Below are positions 1 to 7,263 of a stretch of 30,385 nucleotides of DNA, piece by piece (positions within the stretch are counted from its first letter, which is position 1; every line of letters begins with the position of its first letter). Made by a program: the position numbers and the translations under genes. The stretch is from NCBI GenBank assembly GCA_050701115.1, contig JBOHER010000232.1:1-30385 (forward strand), read 5' to 3'. The DNA is from JBOHER01 sp050701115 (lineage in GTDB: Bacteria; Actinomycetota; Actinomycetes; Mycobacteriales; Pseudonocardiaceae). Below the pieces are notes generated by a model. That model was not told the origin of the DNA and searched no databases. It worked only from the letters and a program-made list of their open reading frames with translations.

Positions 1-410
1 GTCCTGAGCCGCGGCCGCCGCCCTCGCCGCCGCGGCGATGCCAAGGGCGGCGAGCCGGATCGGCGTGGTCACCGCGCCACTCTGACAGCTCGGCCCCCAC
101 CGCACCCGCGGTCATTGCGATCTGCACATCGGTCCGCCATTGGGCCCGCAGGTCGTTGACCACGGCCTCGGCGCGCTCGAACTCGCCGCGCCCGACGAGC
201 AGATACGCGCCGACAGCCCCCATCCGTGCCGCGGGCACAGTGGGCGCGCCGCGTCCCCTACTCGGCAGATCGTCGGTCGGCCACCGCCCACACACGTACT
301 CAGGTACAGCGTGCGGGCACTGAGCTCCAAGCCGAACCCGCTCCACGGCAGGCCGATCTCGGCGGCGCGCTCGGTGCCTTCGCGGTAGACCCGCAGCGCA
401 TCGGCGAACT
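1..410 (-). pseudogene. Frame-broken C-terminal continuation of the LuxR/MalT-type ATPase regulator
   Basis: Beyond the point where the 300-2177 reading frame degenerates, recognisable helical-repeat protein continues in other minus-strand frames. A stretch reading EFADALRVYREG and LSARTLYLSTC lies at about 290-410. A second frame holds PAARMGAVGAYLLVGRGEFE and then AEAVVNDLRAQW at about 65-240. A third holds IRLAALGIAAAARAAA at about 5-60. These read as one TPR-like chain of a large transcriptional activator, split by at least three frame changes. The join near 410 may also have lost some residues. The end of the gene, where a LuxR helix-turn-helix would be expected, is outside the window. 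Either the gene is decaying or the sequence has clustered indel errors; the window alone cannot tell which. Confidence 0.6.
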
Positions 411-2177
411 CGCGTCGGCCTTGGCCCCGAGATCACCCACCGCACGCGCGTCGGCCACCGCGGCCAGCGCGCTGTCCTGAGCATCACCGAAACGATGAAC
501 TCCGCGAAGGATCGTCGCCCGGGTGGCCAGCACCCATGCCCGCACCCTGCTGGGTCCCGCATCGGCGACCAAGTGCCACGCACGCTCGATCGCAGCGGGC
601 GATTCCATCTCCGTGCCATCCATAGACATCAGTGCTTCGGCGAGCCTGCGCCACGTACCCGCGGCCCGTTCCGCGTCGATGCGGGCATCGGCCGGTTGCT
701 TTTCCAGCAAGTCGACGGCCGAGCGCGCGAAGGCGATGGCCCGCTCGGGTTCGCCCGATCTGCCCGCGAAGTAGGAGGCCTCGTGCATGAGCTTCAGCTC
801 ATCGACGCCGGGTGGACGCCGGTCGACCGGTACCGCATCCCAGATCCGCAGTGCCTGCTCGATGTGGCGCAGCGCCGACCCGGGCGCGCCCAGCGTCTCC
901 GCTTCCTCAGCGGCCCGCAGCGACGCGGCGAGCGCGGCAGGCAGGTCGTTGCTCTCCAGGCTGTGGTGCGCAAGCAGGGCGGACTGCCCCCGGCCGGTTG
1001 TCCCGAGGAGCCGGGCGGCATACGTGGCGTGCAGCCGAGTGCGCTCACTGGGCAGGAGGTCTCCATATGTAGCTTCGCGCAGCAAGGCATGCCGGAACGT
1101 GTAGTACTTCTTTCCCTCGATCACCACGACGTGATGCGCGAGCGCTTCACGCAACGCTTCGTCCAGAGCCAGCTCATCGAGGCCGGAGACGTCGGAGAGC
1201 GCGGAGTGCGCGACGCCGCCGTCGGCAACCGAGATGATCCGGACCACCCGCTGGGCCGACGCGGACAGCCGTTCCAGCCGGGCGAGCAGAACGTCGGCCA
1301 GCGCGGCGGGCATGCCGTCGTCGCGCTCCGCGCAGGAGGCAAGCAGTTCCTCGGCGAAGAAGGCGTTGCCCTCCGAACGCGCCACGATACTTTCCACCAG
1401 TTCGGGATCGAGTGGATTCTCGCACAGCGCGGCCACGAACTCGCGTGCCTCATCCGTACCGAAGGGCGCCAGCTCGAGCCGCTCGACGGTGGGCAGCCGG
1501 GCGAACCCGGCGAGCATCGGCCGCACCGGGTGCCGCCGGTGCACATCGTCCTGACGGTAGCTGGCCAGCACCAGCAGGCGCTGCGTACGCAGCCGGGCGA
1601 GCAGGAAGGACAGCAGGTCACGAGTGGAGCTGTCCGCCCAGTGCAGATCCTCCACCACCAGCACGACCACCCGCTGCGCGGCGAGGTCGGTGAGCACCCC
1701 TAGCACGGCTTCGAACAGCTGGAGCTGACCGAGATCCTGACTGTCGAGCCCGCGATACTGCCCTTCGTACTCGACGGAGGACGGGACCCTTCCCGTGCTC
1801 GGCGGCGCGGCCACCACCTGGGGAAGAAGGCGGCCGAGCGCGGGCCCCGCGGCGGCGAGTGACTCGTCGCCGGAACCGGCCAACGGGGCGAGCGCGTCGG
1901 CGAAGGGAAGATACGGCAGCCCCCCTTCGGCCATGTCCAGGCAGCGCCCAGTGAGCACGAGCGCTCCCTCCGCATCGGCCCACTCACCCAGGTCGGTGAT
2001 CAGCCGAGTCTTGCCGGCCCCTGCGTCTCCGGCCAGCACAACGCCGCACGCCTCACCGCGTTCCGCGCGGGCGAAAGCCGCCCTGAGCTGGCGCAGTTCG
2101 GCGCGGCGACCCACCAGCGGTATTCCCGAACCAAGCCTCGGCATGAGGCTTATTGTTCCGTATGGGGCCGACATCAT
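300..2177 (-). CDS. LuxR/MalT (LAL)-type AAA ATPase transcriptional regulator, frameshifted at C-terminus
   Basis: The N-terminal part is a STAND/AAA ATPase of the large LuxR (LAL) regulator type. PLVGRRAELRQL opens the domain, Walker A is GDAGAGKTRLI (about residues 50-60), and Walker B is VVVLVVEDLHWAD (about 170-182). A helical linker follows, then TPR-like repeats (about 400-590). The family senses a ligand or partner and activates transcription through a C-terminal LuxR HTH; full members run about 900 residues. This frame has 625 codons. The last roughly 35 residues, after GDLGAKADA, are Ser/Pro/Arg-rich and do not resemble the family, while the expected continuation is found in other frames further down. 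The frame therefore ends artificially without its DNA-binding domain. Two adjacent ATG codons (2177, 2174) or the ATG at 2144 could start it; none has a clear Shine-Dalgarno. No neighbour suggests its regulon. Confidence 0.7.
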   Translation of the reverse strand: MMSAPYGTISLMPRLGSGIPLVGRRAELRQLRAAFARAERGEACGVVLAGDAGAGKTRLITDLGEWADAEGALVLTGRCLDMAEGGLPYLPFADALAPLAGSGDESLAAAGPALGRLLPQVVAAPPSTGRVPSSVEYEGQYRGLDSQDLGQLQLFEAVLGVLTDLAAQRVVVLVVEDLHWADSSTRDLLSFLLARLRTQRLLVLASYRQDDVHRRHPVRPMLAGFARLPTVERLELAPFGTDEAREFVAALCENPLDPELVESIVARSEGNAFFAEELLASCAERDDGMPAALADVLLARLERLSASAQRVVRIISVADGGVAHSALSDVSGLDELALDEALREALAHHVVVIEGKKYYTFRHALLREATYGDLLPSERTRLHATYAARLLGTTGRGQSALLAHHSLESNDLPAALAASLRAAEEAETLGAPGSALRHIEQALRIWDAVPVDRRPPGVDELKLMHEASYFAGRSGEPERAIAFARSAVDLLEKQPADARIDAERAAGTWRRLAEALMSMDGTEMESPAAIERAWHLVADAGPSRVRAWVLATRATILRGVHRFGDAQDSALAAVADARAVGDLGAKADASSPMRCGSTAKAPSAPPRSACRGAGSAWSSVPARCT

Positions 2178-2221
2178 GTGTCTTATTCGTAAGTCGGGCT
2201 ATTCACCACGGCGCGCTCACC

Positions 2222-2476
2222 TCATTCACGCCCCTCGCCTGCAGTCAGTCGTCGCGAGCCACCCTCAGGGCGGCCCCCGCCAACTGCCTTGTGAATAACC
2301 CTCCATGTGTCGGCTACCGAGCGGCTGCCGCCCGCGGGGCGCACCTTGGCCAACTTCCACCAGGGGCGAGCCTTGCGCGGACGCGGCCGGCGAGACCGTG
2401 CCACATCCCGTTTGAGCTGCTCGGTGCGGTAAGCCACCTCGGCCTGCACCGCGTCGTAGTTCCAATACCCGTTCAT
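2222..2476 (-). CDS. Small basic hypothetical protein (84 aa)
   Basis: I do not recognise a named family. The ATG at 2476 is preceded by GAAGAGG about 8 nt upstream, which favours it over the longer reading to 2560. The protein starts MNGYWNYDAVQAEVAYRTEQ and continues as a charged amphipathic helix, then a very Arg/Pro/Lys-rich middle (RRPRPRKARPWWK) and a polar tail. It has no signal peptide or membrane segment. Short actinobacterial proteins with an aromatic N-terminus and a basic helix are common and uncharacterised; nucleic-acid binding would fit the charge but is a guess. It lies between the broken regulator and the thioesterase gene on the same strand, about 150 nt after the thioesterase stop, so it probably has its own promoter. 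Confidence 0.55.
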   Translation of the reverse strand: MNGYWNYDAVQAEVAYRTEQLKRDVARSRRPRPRKARPWWKLAKVRPAGGSRSVADTWRVIHKAVGGGRPEGGSRRLTAGEGRE

Positions 2477-2632
2477 GATTCGGCCTCTTCGGATCCTCTG
2501 CTCTGCACTGCCAGAGCCAAGGTTCGTGCGCAGGGGCACCGCCGGGCATCGGATAATCACGCATCATCGGCGTCGCCGGGCCCTTACTTCCGCCCGTCCC
2601 CCTGCTCGCCGGAGGTAAGGAGGTTACGAGAG

Positions 2633-3523
2633 CTACCTGATGACCCGGAGCAGGCCTTCCTGGACCACGGTCGCGATCAGCGTGCCGTCGCGGGCGAAGA
2701 ACCGCCCGGTGGCCAGGCCCCGCGAACCGGAGGCGGTCGGCGAATCGGTGTCGTAGAGAAACCACTCATCGGCACGGAACCCTCTGTGGAACCACAACGC
2801 ATGGTCCAAGCTGGCCCCGAGCACCTTGTCCATCTCCCAGTAGACGCCGTGTCTGGCCAATGCGGAGTCGAGCAAGGTCATGTCGGATGCGTACGCCAGC
2901 ACGCACACGTGCAGCAGTTCGTCGGCGGGCAGCGATCCGTCGGCGCGCATCCAGACCTGGTTTCGTCCCGCCCTGCCACCCGACATCCGGGTCACCCACG
3001 GTGGATCGTTGACGTAACGCAGGTCGATCGGCCGCTGCTGCCGGTGGGTGGACAGCTGTTCACCGACCTCGCTCATCCGCTCCCGCAAGGTCGGCAGCGA
3101 CTCAGGATCGGGTACGTCGGGCATGTCCGTGGTGTGCTCAATGCCGCTCTCCCGCTTCTGGAAGGAGGCCGACAGCGCGAAGATCGCCTTACCGTGCTGG
3201 ACCGCGACCACCCTGCGCGTGGTGAACGACCGCCCGTCCCGGATGCGGTCGACCTCGTAGATGATCGGCACCCTCGGATCGCCACCCCGGATGAAGTAGG
3301 CGTGCAGAGAGTGCACATGCCGCTCCGGTGCGACGGTACGACCGGCAGCAACGAGGGCCTGGCCCGCTACCTGGCCACCGAAGACCCGCACCGGCGACTG
3401 CGGTGGCGAGAAGCCCCGGTAGATGTTCTCCTCGATCTTCTCCAGATCCAGTAGTGCGACCAGCCGGTCGAGCGCGGGCTGGCCGCCGGCCGCCACGGTT
3501 TCCTGGTGCACTGAATCGCTCAC
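2633..3523 (-). CDS. tesB: Acyl-CoA thioesterase II (TesB)
   Basis: Hydrolyses acyl-CoA to free fatty acid and CoA in the cytoplasm. The 296-residue length and double-hotdog layout match TesB. The N-terminal hotdog carries RVFGGQVAGQAL (about 46-57) and SLHAYFIRGGD (about 72-82). The C-terminal hotdog carries YASDMTLLDS, SLDHALWFHR and TVVQEGLLR. By spacing, the E. coli triad Asp204/Thr228/Gln278 maps to Asp214/Ser238/Gln288, so the Thr is conservatively Ser here. The start is GTG at 3523; TAGGGT lies six bases upstream, a leaderless -10 rather than a Shine-Dalgarno. It sits just upstream of pyruvate kinase on the map but in the same direction, reproducing the pykA-tesB adjacency of M. tuberculosis (Rv1617-Rv1618). 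The gene between it and the next downstream start is separated by about 150 nt. Confidence 0.93.
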   Translation of the reverse strand: MSDSVHQETVAAGGQPALDRLVALLDLEKIEENIYRGFSPPQSPVRVFGGQVAGQALVAAGRTVAPERHVHSLHAYFIRGGDPRVPIIYEVDRIRDGRSFTTRRVVAVQHGKAIFALSASFQKRESGIEHTTDMPDVPDPESLPTLRERMSEVGEQLSTHRQQRPIDLRYVNDPPWVTRMSGGRAGRNQVWMRADGSLPADELLHVCVLAYASDMTLLDSALARHGVYWEMDKVLGASLDHALWFHRGFRADEWFLYDTDSPTASGSRGLATGRFFARDGTLIATVVQEGLLRVIR

Positions 3524-3529
3524 CCGATC

Positions 3530-3535
3530 ACCCTA
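3530..3535 (-). promoter_or_regulatory. Probable leaderless -10 box (TAGGGT) of tesB
   Basis: On the minus strand TAGGGT is followed by six bases and then the GTG start of the thioesterase. This puts the expected transcription start at or next to the start codon. There is no Shine-Dalgarno. The same arrangement recurs at other starts in this window. Confidence 0.5.
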
Positions 3536-3549
3536 TGCGGACTCGGCGC

Positions 3550-4974
3550 TCAGGCGTGGTCCTCCTCGCCGAGCCGGTGCACCCGGATCAGGTTGGTCGA
3601 GCCCACCGTGCCCGGCGGCGAGCCCGCGACAACAACGACCAGGTCTCCCCGCTGGTACCGCCCCATGGCCAGCATGGCGTGGTCGACCTGGCGCACCATG
3701 GCGTCGGTGGATTCCACCGGCGGCACGATCCGTGCCGTGGTACCCCAGGTGAGCGAGAGTTGGGAGCGCACGCTCTCCAACGGCGTGAACGCCAGCAGTG
3801 GCAGCCGGGTGTGCAGGCGAGCGAGCCGCCGCACGGTGTCTCCCGACTGGGTGAACGCGACCAGGGCTTTCGCGTTCAGCCGCTCCCCGATGTCCCGTGC
3901 CGCGTAGGAGATCACGCCACGTTTGGTGCGAGGGACATGGCTCAGTGGCGGCACCGTGGTCGACTCGCCCTCGACCGCGGTGATGATCCGGCTCATCGTC
4001 TCGACGGTCTCGATCGGATAGCGGCCGACGCTGGTCTCGCCGGAGAGCATGACCGCGTCCGCCCCGTCCAGTACGGCGTTGGCCACGTCGGATGCCTCCG
4101 CGCGGGTCGGCCGGGAGTTGTTCATCATGGAGTCGAGCATCTGCGTCGCCACGATCACCGGCTTGGCGTTCTCCCTGGCGATCTGGATCGCCCGCTTCTG
4201 CACCAGGGGCACCTGCTCGAGCGGCAACTCGACGCCGAGGTCTCCGCGCGCGACCATGACGCCGTCGAAGGCCAGCACAATGGCCTCCAGGTTGGCGACG
4301 GCCTCGGGCTTCTCCAGTTTGGCGATCACCGGGATCCGGCGCTTGCCCATCCGGTCCATCACCTGGTGCACGAGTTCGATGTCGGCGGGCGAACGCACGA
4401 AGGACAGCGCGATGAAGTCTGCCCCGAGCTCAAGCGCGAACTCCAGATCCTCGACGTCCTTTTCGGACAGAGCGGGGACGGAGACGTCCATACCGGGCAA
4501 GGAGACGCCCTTGTTGTTGCTGACCGGTCCGCCCTCGGTGACCTCGCAGACGACGTCTGGCCCTTGGACGCCGCTGACCACAAGGCCCACCCTGCCGTCG
4601 TCGACGAGCAGCCGGTCCCCCGGCTTCGCATCGTCGGCGAGCCCTTTGTAGGTGGTGGAAACCCGATCGTGCGTTCCTGGCGTGTCCTCCACGGTGATCC
4701 GCACGATGTCGCCGGTACGCCACTCCACCGGGCCACCTGCGAAGGTGCCGAGCCGGATCTTGGGGCCCTGCAGGTCGGCGAGGATGCCGAGGGGTTTCCC
4801 GGTCGCTTCAGCTGCCGCGCGAAGCAGTTCGTACACCTGCTTGTGGTCGCTGTGTACGCCGTGGCTGAAGTTCATCCTTGCAACGTTCATGCCCGCGTCG
4901 ATCAGGCTTCGCACCTTCTCGGGGGTCGCGGTTGCCGGGCCCATCGTACAGACGATCTTCGCGCGTCGAGTCAC
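3550..4974 (-). CDS. pyk: Pyruvate kinase
   Basis: Converts phosphoenolpyruvate and ADP to pyruvate and ATP, the last glycolytic step. At 474 residues it matches actinobacterial PykA (about 472). The GTG at 4974 gives the family N-terminus MTRRAKIVCTMGPATAT; the longer frame to 5040 adds unrelated residues. Visible landmarks are the N-terminal barrel strand ARMNFSHG, ADLQGPKIRLG before the B domain, the signature VIAKLEKPEAV, MVARGDLGVELP, and the catalytic/ADP region TQMLDSMMNNSRPTRAEASDVANAVLDG. The C-terminal allosteric domain is complete. No Shine-Dalgarno precedes the start; TAGGCT lies eight bases upstream, so the mRNA may be leaderless. A four-copy 21-bp tandem repeat lies 67-150 bp upstream. 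The stop is 26 nt from the TesB start, and both are transcribed in the same direction, so read-through is unlikely to be needed but possible. Confidence 0.96.
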   Translation of the reverse strand: MTRRAKIVCTMGPATATPEKVRSLIDAGMNVARMNFSHGVHSDHKQVYELLRAAAEATGKPLGILADLQGPKIRLGTFAGGPVEWRTGDIVRITVEDTPGTHDRVSTTYKGLADDAKPGDRLLVDDGRVGLVVSGVQGPDVVCEVTEGGPVSNNKGVSLPGMDVSVPALSEKDVEDLEFALELGADFIALSFVRSPADIELVHQVMDRMGKRRIPVIAKLEKPEAVANLEAIVLAFDGVMVARGDLGVELPLEQVPLVQKRAIQIARENAKPVIVATQMLDSMMNNSRPTRAEASDVANAVLDGADAVMLSGETSVGRYPIETVETMSRIITAVEGESTTVPPLSHVPRTKRGVISYAARDIGERLNAKALVAFTQSGDTVRRLARLHTRLPLLAFTPLESVRSQLSLTWGTTARIVPPVESTDAMVRQVDHAMLAMGRYQRGDLVVVVAGSPPGTVGSTNLIRVHRLGEEDHA

Positions 4975-4982
4975 GTTCAGAC

Positions 4983-4988
4983 AGCCTA
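4983..4988 (-). promoter_or_regulatory. Probable -10 box (TAGGCT) of pyk
   Basis: TAGGCT on the minus strand, eight bases before the GTG start, with no Shine-Dalgarno between. The hexamer and flanks resemble the -10 of the aromatic leader peptide at 7185. The absence of a ribosome site supports a leaderless or nearly leaderless pyk mRNA. Confidence 0.45.
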
Positions 4989-5040
4989 GACCGTCGTGCT
5001 GGACCGATCCAGTGGGCCTCGCGAAACAGCCGGCGAACAC

Positions 5041-5124
5041 CGGTTCCCGTCGGCGAGCTGGCCGTTCCCGTCGCCGAGCTGGCCGTTCCCGTCGCCGAAC
5101 TGGCCGTTCCCGTCGCCGAGCTGG
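5041..5124. repeat. 4 x 21-bp tandem repeat upstream of pyk
   Basis: Four head-to-tail 21-bp units occupy 5041-5061, 5062-5082, 5083-5103 and 5104-5124. Each has the core GTTCCCGTCG followed by SCGARCTGG. Units 2 and 4 are identical, unit 3 differs by one base and unit 1 by two. The array fills most of the gap between the pyk start and the DUF2461 stop, which begins at 5127 immediately next to it. Near-identity suggests recent expansion and likely copy-number variation between strains. Its position 67-150 bp upstream of the pyk start would allow a regulatory role, which is inference. It is too regular and spacerless to be CRISPR. Confidence 0.9.
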
Positions 5125-5790
5125 CTAGGCGCCGGCCGCCGAGCTGACCCCGACCCGGTCGGCTGCCCACTCGTTGAACGGACGCAGCTGCTGCCAGGCC
5201 GATCGGACCCGATCGAGGCAGGCGGGTTCGTGCAGGACGTCGTCTGGTTCCCACGTGCGCAACGCGTAGAGCGACTTGTGCCGCAGCAGATCCAGCCGAG
5301 GATGGTCCGCGGCGAATCCTCGTGGCCTGGTGGCCAGCCGCTCCCCCTTGATCGCCCAACCCTCGTCACGCAGGCCCACGATGATCTGTGCCAGCGCCGA
5401 GCCGTGCAGGTCGCTGTCCACCGCCGACCGGAAGCGCGCCAGCTGATCGGTGGCGAGGTGAAAGCATCCGCCGCCCACCCGCAAACCGTCTGAGGACACC
5501 TCGACGTAGTAGCCGCCGCCGCCTCGGCCCCGCTCGACGACGGCGCCGCAGTGCGTCTTGTACGGACTCTTGTCCCGGGCGAAGCGCACGTCGCGATGGG
5601 GCCGGAACACCTTTCCGTTGGACAGACCTGCGGCGAATTCGACTTCGAGGTCGGCTAGCAACGCCTCCATCGGGGCGCGCACGTCACGTTGGTAGATGGC
5701 CAGGTGGTCGTCCCAGTACGCCTTGGAGTTGTCCGCGAGTAGGCCGTCGAAGAAGTCGATGGCCTGCTCGCCGAAGCCGGTGAATCTCAC
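5125..5790 (-). CDS. DUF2461 (TIGR02453) family protein
   Basis: A 221-residue member of the conserved but uncharacterised DUF2461 family. Family landmarks are FGEQAIDFFDGLLADNSKAYW (partly quoted region about 6-26), the RDVRFARDKSPYKTH block (about 68-82), GGGYYVEVSSDGLRVGGGCF (about 92-112), and the C-terminal LLRHKSLYALRTWEPDDVL. No biochemical role is established for the family to my knowledge. It is a soluble protein without signal peptide or membrane helix. The start is GTG at 5790, with TATCGT exactly seven bases upstream and no Shine-Dalgarno, consistent with a leaderless message. Its stop codon abuts the 21-bp repeat array upstream of pyk. It lies between pfk and pyk on the same strand but is separated from both by more than 140 bp. 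Confidence 0.9.
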   Translation of the reverse strand: MRFTGFGEQAIDFFDGLLADNSKAYWDDHLAIYQRDVRAPMEALLADLEVEFAAGLSNGKVFRPHRDVRFARDKSPYKTHCGAVVERGRGGGGYYVEVSSDGLRVGGGCFHLATDQLARFRSAVDSDLHGSALAQIIVGLRDEGWAIKGERLATRPRGFAADHPRLDLLRHKSLYALRTWEPDDVLHEPACLDRVRSAWQQLRPFNEWAADRVGVSSAAGA

Positions 5791-5797
5791 GACAGCA

Positions 5798-5803
5798 ACG
5801 ATA
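5798..5803 (-). promoter_or_regulatory. Leaderless -10 box (TATCGT) of the DUF2461 gene
   Basis: TATCGT on the minus strand, exactly seven bases before the GTG start codon. No Shine-Dalgarno is present. Same geometry as the boxes at 7185, 23132 and 28639. Confidence 0.55.
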
Positions 5804-5938
5804 GGGCGTCACCGTTCGCGTCCTCCGGTGAACAGGACAACTTGCTGGAAGGTCGGGCGGTTCTGCCAGTCGATCGGCCGCACTCCGATCAGGCCTGATC
5901 CGCCCCACCGTGGGCTGAGGCAGCCGGGATGGCGGGTG

Positions 5939-6015
5939 CTGAAAGACGCCATCAGTGCGTTGGGTGCGGTGAAAGCCGCTTTCAGTGCATCCAACGCGCC
6001 CAAAGCGTCTTTCAG
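5939..6015. repeat. 77-bp nested palindromic intergenic element
   Basis: Three nested inverted repeats share one centre. The outer arms are CTGAAAGACGC (5939-5949) and its exact complement (6005-6015). The middle arms are GCGTTGGGTGC (5957-5967) and GCATCCAACGC (5987-5997), with one G-T mismatch. The inner arms are TGAAAGC (5970-5976) and GCTTTCA (5978-5984). The element fills the 281-bp gap between the pfk stop and the DUF2461 start; the rest of that gap shows no gene. A relative with the same CTGAAAGACG arms lies at 23846-23912. As RNA it would form a long cruciform or hairpin; it could act as a terminator or processing site, or be a dispersed repeat. The role is unknown. Confidence 0.75.
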
Positions 6016-6071
6016 CGCGGGGCGAGGACCCACCCAGCGACGACCCACCCTTGCCACGCCGTCCGTCGGGG

Positions 6072-7097
6072 CTACCCGAAGAACACCTCGGCTTCGGCGT
6101 AGCGGTCCTCGGGCACGGTCTTCAGCTTCGCGGTGGCCTCGGCAAGCCGCACCCGCACGATGTCGGTGCCGCGCAAAGCGACCATCGTGCCGAAGTCTCC
6201 CTCGGCCACCGCATCCACCGCGTGCAGGCCGAACCGGGTAGCCAGCACCCGGTCGTACGCCGTGGGTGTGCCGCCGCGCTGGGTGTGACCGAGCACCACC
6301 GCGCGGGATTCCTGCCCGGTCCGCTGGGCGATCTCCTCGGCCAGCCAGGTGCCGACACCGCCGAGCCGGACATGCCCGAAGGCGTCCTTCTCCCCCGAGT
6401 GCAGCATCTCCGCGCCGCCTTCCGGTACCGCGCCCTCGGCGACCACGATGATCGGGGCGTACATGCGCTCGAAGCGGCGCTCCACCCACTCCACCACCTG
6501 CTCCACCGAGAACGGGTGCTCCGGCACCAAGATCACATTCGCGCCGCCCGCAAGTCCCGAGTGCAGGGCGATCCAGCCCGCGTGCCTGCCCATCACCTCG
6601 ACCACCAGCGCGCGGTGGTGCGACTCGGCCGTGCTCCGCAACCGGTCGATCGACTCGGTCGCGATGTGCACCGCGGTGTCGAAACCGAACGTGTAATCGG
6701 TCGCGTCCAGGTCGTTGTCGATGGTCTTGGGCACGCCGACGACGCCCATTCCGTCGTCGGTCAGCCGCTTGGCCACCCCGAGGGTGTCCTCGCCACCGAT
6801 CGCGATCAGCGCGTCGACGCCCTCGTCGGCGAGCACGGTCCTGATCCGCTCCGCACCGCCGTCTTCCTGGTACGGGTTGGTGCGTGACGAGCCGAGGATC
6901 GTGCCGCCCCGGTCCAGAATGTCCTCAACGTCATCGAGGCCGAGCTGCCTGCACGAACCCGTCAGCGGGCCCTGCCATCCGCTCCGGAATCCGACGATCT
7001 CCCATCCGTGCACCTCGATGCCCTTGCGCACCACTGCCCGGATCACCGCATTCAGACCCGGGCAATCGCCGCCACCGGTCAGCACGCCGACTCGCAT
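6072..7097 (-). CDS. pfkA: 6-phosphofructokinase, probably pyrophosphate-dependent
   Basis: Phosphorylates fructose 6-phosphate to fructose 1,6-bisphosphate. It is a 341-residue group-III actinobacterial PFK. Starting at ATG 7097 (GGAGG four bases upstream; the TTG at 7100 is too close), numbering coincides with E. coli PfkA. GGGDCPGLN is at 8-16, GGEDT at 101-105, PKTIDNDL at 123-130 with catalytic Asp127, and VEVMGRHAGWIA follows. The donor-selecting residues are Asp104 and Lys124. Asp104/Lys124 is the pattern of PPi-PFK such as that of Amycolatopsis methanolica, whereas ATP enzymes have Gly104. PPi as phosphate donor is therefore the better prediction, and it would make this step reversible. 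The gene is alone in its transcript, with the nested palindrome downstream of its stop. It is divergent from the DAHP synthase leader about 100 bp away. Confidence 0.94.
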   Translation of the reverse strand: MRVGVLTGGGDCPGLNAVIRAVVRKGIEVHGWEIVGFRSGWQGPLTGSCRQLGLDDVEDILDRGGTILGSSRTNPYQEDGGAERIRTVLADEGVDALIAIGGEDTLGVAKRLTDDGMGVVGVPKTIDNDLDATDYTFGFDTAVHIATESIDRLRSTAESHHRALVVEVMGRHAGWIALHSGLAGGANVILVPEHPFSVEQVVEWVERRFERMYAPIIVVAEGAVPEGGAEMLHSGEKDAFGHVRLGGVGTWLAEEIAQRTGQESRAVVLGHTQRGGTPTAYDRVLATRFGLHAVDAVAEGDFGTMVALRGTDIVRVRLAEATAKLKTVPEDRYAEAEVFFG

Positions 7098-7184
7098 CAA
7101 TCCTCCGCAGTAGTCCAGATCACAGTCGCGCGTCCACCCTAGTCATGAGCACTGGATCGGTGCGGGCACCCCTCATACGCCTGC

Positions 7185-7190
7185 TAGGCT
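7185..7190 (+). promoter_or_regulatory. -10 box (TAGGCT) of the aromatic leader-DAHP synthase transcript
   Basis: TAGGCT lies exactly seven bases before the ATG of the leader peptide at 7198. This spacing is expected for a leaderless start, so the leader peptide would be translated from the very 5' end of the mRNA. No convincing -35 hexamer is visible at 17-18 bp. Confidence 0.55.
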
Positions 7191-7197
7191 CTGCCCC

Positions 7198-7263
7198 ATG
7201 CAGCGCTATTTCTGGTTTAGCAAGCCGGCCCCGGGTGGGCACGGCGGCGAAACCATGCGCTGA
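7198..7263 (+). CDS. Aromatic leader peptide (21 codons) for DAHP synthase attenuation
   Basis: A short ORF begins ATG at 7198 and reads MQRYFWFSK, then a Gly/Pro-rich stretch, ending TGA at 7261-7263. Codons 4-7 (7207-7218) are Tyr-Phe-Trp-Phe, covering all three end products of the shikimate pathway. Two of the four are TAT and TTT, uncommon codons in this GC-rich DNA, which would enhance stalling. It has no Shine-Dalgarno; TAGGCT seven bases upstream implies leaderless translation. The next gene, 83 nt downstream, is DAHP synthase, the first enzyme of that pathway. Ribosome-mediated attenuation by leader peptides is well known for trp, phe and his operons. Here the codon content suggests combined sensing of Tyr, Phe and Trp. 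The function is inferred from sequence and context. Confidence 0.75.
   Translation: MQRYFWFSKPAPGGHGGETMR

Noticed and set aside
2615..2627. GTAA-GGAGG-TTAC palindrome after the tesB stop
   Set aside because: Arms of only four bases and no promoter evidence beside it; too weak to call an operator.
3328..4989. 553-codon plus-strand ORF opposite pyruvate kinase
   Set aside because: Shadow of pyk created by GC-rich third positions; it crosses two genes and has no motif.
5041..5124. Possible CRISPR array
   Set aside because: Units are directly adjacent with no spacers, only four copies, and no cas gene in the window.
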